This document shows positions 61,787-64,000 of a stretch of 64,000 nucleotides of DNA, piece by piece. Positions within the stretch are counted from its first letter, which is position 1; the number at the start of each line of letters is the position of its first letter. The DNA is taken from the NCBI GenBank assembly GCA_039193455.1, contig JBCCWO010000017.1, forward strand, positions 18,112 to 82,111, written 5' to 3'. This DNA comes from JBCBGF01 sp039193455. GTDB lineage: Bacteria; Pseudomonadota; Alphaproteobacteria; Rhodobacterales; Rhodobacteraceae. Both the position numbers and the translations under genes were made by a program. The notes beneath the pieces are model-generated. The model was not told the origin of the DNA. It worked only from the letters and a program-made list of their open reading frames with translations, and did not search any database.

Positions 61787-61838
61787 ATTACAAAGCAATT
61801 GGCCGGTCGGGCTGTCCGGCAACCACAGGGGTAACGAC

Positions 61839-62717
61839 ATGGCACTAGACGGTTTCTCTGATCAGACACTTTCCCGGCGCGCGATGCAGGCGGAGCTTTT
61901 AGACGCTGAGACAGAACTCAAACTTGCCTATGCCTGGCGCGACGAACGCGATGAGCAGGCCCTGCACCGTCTGATCACGGCCTATATGCGCCTCGCCATT
62001 TCGATGGCGGCGAAGTTCAAGCGGTACGGTGCCCCGATGAACGATCTGATCCAGGAGGCGAGCTTGGGGCTGATGAAGGCCGCCGACAAGTTTGACCCCG
62101 ACCGCGGTGTGCGCTTTTCGACCTATGCGGTCTGGTGGATCAAGGCCTCGATCCAGGACTATGTGATGCGCAACTGGTCGATGGTGCGCACCGGTTCCAC
62201 CAGCAGCCAGAAGTCGCTCTTCTTCAACATGCGCCGCGTTCAGGCCCGGCTTGAGCGCGAAGCGGTGGCCCGGGGCGAAAAGCTCGACAGTCACCAGCTG
62301 CGCCATCTGATCGCGCAAGAGGTGGGTGTGCCGCTTCATGATGTCGAAATGATGGAAGGCCGTCTTGCCGGTTCGGATTTCTCGCTCAACGCAACCCAGT
62401 CTACCGAAGACGAGGGACGCGAATGGATTGATGCGCTGGAGGATGACAGCACGATCGCGTCCGAGCAGGTTGAGCAGGACAAGGATATCGACACCCTGCG
62501 TGACTGGCTTGTCGTTGCGATGAGCGCGCTGAATGACCGCGAGCGCTTTATCGTGCGCGAACGCAAGCTGCGCGACGACCCCCGCACCTTGGAAAGCCTT
62601 GGCGACGAACTGGGCCTGTCGAAAGAGCGTGTGCGGCAGCTGGAAGCCGCCGCCTTCGGCAAGATGCGCAAGAACCTTGAAGCGCAATCGAAAGAAGTGC
62701 TGCACTTCTTCGCATGA
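61839..62717 (+). CDS. rpoH: RNA polymerase sigma-32 family factor, RpoHII type
   Basis: This encodes 292 residues. Region 2 has DLIQEASLGLMKAADKFDPDRG and WWIKASIQDYVMRNWS, the QKSLFFNMRR RpoH box follows, and region 4 has LGLSKERVRQLE. The WWIKASIQDYVMRNWSMVRTG pattern fits the RpoHII branch (singlet oxygen and oxidative stress) rather than RpoHI (heat). AGGGG precedes the ATG at 61839; a longer frame upstream runs through the promoter. The stop overlaps the ChaN-like gene. Confidence 0.9.
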   Translation: MALDGFSDQTLSRRAMQAELLDAETELKLAYAWRDERDEQALHRLITAYMRLAISMAAKFKRYGAPMNDLIQEASLGLMKAADKFDPDRGVRFSTYAVWWIKASIQDYVMRNWSMVRTGSTSSQKSLFFNMRRVQARLEREAVARGEKLDSHQLRHLIAQEVGVPLHDVEMMEGRLAGSDFSLNATQSTEDEGREWIDALEDDSTIASEQVEQDKDIDTLRDWLVVAMSALNDRERFIVRERKLRDDPRTLESLGDELGLSKERVRQLEAAAFGKMRKNLEAQSKEVLHFFA

Positions 62718-63538
62718 GAGTTTTCCCTCCTGGAACTGGCCCGCTCCTCGCGGGCCTTTTTCTTGCGGGCATGCCGGTTGCGGCGGAAGAGATCGATATC
62801 TCGAAGATCCTTGATCTGCCCGCAGCGGACGTGATCGTCCTGGGGGACGTGCCCGACAACCCCACCCATCACCTCAATCAGGCGACAGCGGTCGCGGCCC
62901 TGCGCCCGGCGGCATTGGTGTTCGAGATCTTCGGACCAAAGGCGGCGCTGGCGGCCACGCCTGAGATGCGCGCCTCGCCGGTGCGGCTTGAACAGGCGCT
63001 GGGCTGGGCGACCGATTGGCCGGACTTCGCGATGTACTATCCGATTTTCGTCGCTGCGCCGGACGCGGCGGTGTTTGGCGGCGCAGTTTCGAACGATGAC
63101 AAGCGCCAGGCGTCCCGCGACGGCGCGGCAAAGGTTTTGGGACCGTCTGCGCCGGTCTTCGGGTTGGACAAGCCCCTGGACGCCACGGAACGTGCGTTGC
63201 GCGAGGCGCGCCAATTGGAGGCCCAGTGCAGCGCCGTGCCGCAAGAAATGGTGTCCGGCATGGTCGAGGCACAGCGGCTGGCCGACGCAGCCCTTGCGCG
63301 GGCCGTACTGGCGGCTTTGGCCGAAACCGGCGGGCCCGTGGCCGTGATCGCGGGCAATGTTCATGGGCGCACGGATTGGGGCATGCCGCGGTTCCTGACC
63401 CGCGCGCGCCCTGATGTGACCGTCCTGTCCATCGCACAGTTCGAAGAGCCCGCAACGGATGCGCCGCACGACTATTGGATCGTCACACCGACAGTCGCGC
63501 GCGAAGATCCCTGCCAGAACCTCACACGCGGCGACTAG
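62714..63538 (+). CDS. ChaN/DUF399-like periplasmic protein
   Basis: This encodes 274 residues. A signal peptide (LLAGLFLAGMPVAA) precedes a DUF399-like core: VIVLGDVPDNPTHHLNQ near 40-56 corresponds to the GE-x-HDN-xxHH-xxQ motif of ChaN heme-binding proteins, here with VPDN in place of HxDN. VIAGNVHGRTDWGM near 215 is the closing motif. Translationally coupled to rpoHII (ATGA), so probably made under the same stress. Function in iron/heme handling is inferred. Confidence 0.78.
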   Translation: MRVFPPGTGPLLAGLFLAGMPVAAEEIDISKILDLPAADVIVLGDVPDNPTHHLNQATAVAALRPAALVFEIFGPKAALAATPEMRASPVRLEQALGWATDWPDFAMYYPIFVAAPDAAVFGGAVSNDDKRQASRDGAAKVLGPSAPVFGLDKPLDATERALREARQLEAQCSAVPQEMVSGMVEAQRLADAALARAVLAALAETGGPVAVIAGNVHGRTDWGMPRFLTRARPDVTVLSIAQFEEPATDAPHDYWIVTPTVAREDPCQNLTRGD

Positions 63539-63598
63539 GCACACTTGTGGGCGGACTGCCTTGGCTCTAGGTTCTGCTCATATTGCCGAGGCAGGGAC

Positions 63599-64000
63599 AT
63601 GCTGGCAGGGAAACGGATCTTACTCATCATCGGCGGGGGCATCGCGGCGTTCAAATCGCTCGATCTGATCCGCCGCCTGCGCGAGCGCGGCGCAACTGTG
63701 ACGCCGGTTCTGACGCGCGCGGCGCAAGAGTTCGTGACGCCGCTTTCGGCCGCCGCGCTGGCGGCAGAGAAGGTCTACACCGATCTCTTCGACCTCACCG
63801 ATGAGGCCGAGATGGGCCATATCGAGCTTTCGCGCAGCTCGGATTTGGTGGTCGTGGCGCCCGCGACCGCCGACCTGATGGCAAAGATGGCGGGCGGGCA
63901 TGCCGACGATCTGGCAACAACGGTGCTGATGGCCACCGACAAGCGCGTGTTGATCGCGCCCGCGATGAACGTGCGGATGTGGGAGCATCCGGCGACCCAA
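63599..64000 (+). CDS. coaBC: Phosphopantothenoylcysteine decarboxylase/ligase (5' part)
   Basis: The first 134 residues are visible; the frame runs off the right edge. The flavoprotein CoaC domain is shown by ILLIIGGGIAAFKSLDLIRRL, TPLSAAAL, MGHIELSRSSDLVVVAPATA and MNVRMWEHPATQ. The normal N-terminal CoaC domain of Dfp precedes the CoaB ligase domain, which is outside the window. The GAGGCAGGG stretch before the ATG is the ribosome site. Confidence 0.93.
   Translation, partial: MLAGKRILLIIGGGIAAFKSLDLIRRLRERGATVTPVLTRAAQEFVTPLSAAALAAEKVYTDLFDLTDEAEMGHIELSRSSDLVVVAPATADLMAKMAGGHADDLATTVLMATDKRVLIAPAMNVRMWEHPATQ

Noticed and set aside
1..64000. CRISPR arrays, insertion sequences, tRNA/rRNA genes, phage genes
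   Set aside because: No regularly spaced repeats, transposase frames, cloverleaf-like gaps or phage modules were seen. Gaps are too short for most of these.

Overview
The window is a high-GC, gene-dense chromosomal stretch from an alphaproteobacterium, most likely a marine Rhodobacteraceae (Roseobacter-group) strain. Markers for this are the ethylmalonyl-CoA pathway genes (mesaconyl-CoA hydratase, ethylmalonyl-CoA mutase, crotonyl-CoA carboxylase/reductase), a HvrA-type H-NS protein, an RpoHII-type sigma factor, a luxR-luxI pair placed just downstream of ccr, a GTTC-N7-GTTC SOS box and a CtrA-type box. I see no tRNA, rRNA, CRISPR array, insertion sequence or prophage. The layout is that of a core chromosome, with short gaps and many 1-4 bp stop/start overlaps.

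Region 1 (1-10 kb) is central carbon metabolism: the end of mesaconyl-CoA hydratase, sdhCDAB with a small lipoprotein gene between sdhA and sdhB, deoD, an H-NS-like gene, and the divergent ecm/ccr pair. Region 2 (10-14 kb) is a quorum-sensing cassette (small conserved protein, luxR, luxI) preceded by several palindromes and a perfect CtrA-type box, followed by a RecD-like helicase and a short-chain dehydrogenase. Region 3 (14-25 kb) holds a TauE/SafE permease with its TIGR02186 partner, yciB, a DMT exporter, ftsY, a fused NuoE-NuoF-type formate dehydrogenase subunit without its catalytic partner, xseA, purD and a ferredoxin.

Region 4 (25-34 kb) begins with an SOS-boxed orphan OB-fold protein that looks like the C-terminus of DnaE2. 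It continues with the envelope protease set degP-DUF2065-hflC-hflK, glutathione reductase, rpiA, sdaA and nadD. Region 5 (34-46 kb) has two DMT transporters, a PBP4-type peptidase, thiamine pyrophosphokinase, a 670-residue very acidic protein, and a BMP-type nucleoside ABC operon carrying a LysE exporter gene. Region 6 (46-58.5 kb) has rimI-tsaB-nfuA (an Irr-type iron box lies upstream of nfuA), uspA, an aminotransferase, trpS, a rhomboid homologue lacking the catalytic residues, murJ-glnD, an LpoA-like lipoprotein, rsmI, yraN and gshB. Region 7 (58.5-64 kb) has comM with CtrA-like half-sites, a glutathione S-transferase fused to a YHS-like metal motif, a histidine phosphatase, rpoHII with an ECF-type promoter, a ChaN-like protein and the start of coaBC.

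Several genes fit together. ecm, ccr and mch serve acetyl-CoA assimilation and feed succinyl-CoA/malate into the Sdh step. gor, gshB, the GST and rpoHII form a thiol/oxidative-stress group. degP, hflKC and rpoHII serve envelope and protein quality control. The luxRI and comM upstream regions both carry CtrA-like sites, suggesting shared control. No whole undescribed system stands out. The best candidates for new biology are the SOS-controlled DnaE2 OB fragment, the acidic 670-residue protein, the GST-YHS fusion, and the regulatory palindromes at the quorum-sensing, sdh and formate dehydrogenase loci.
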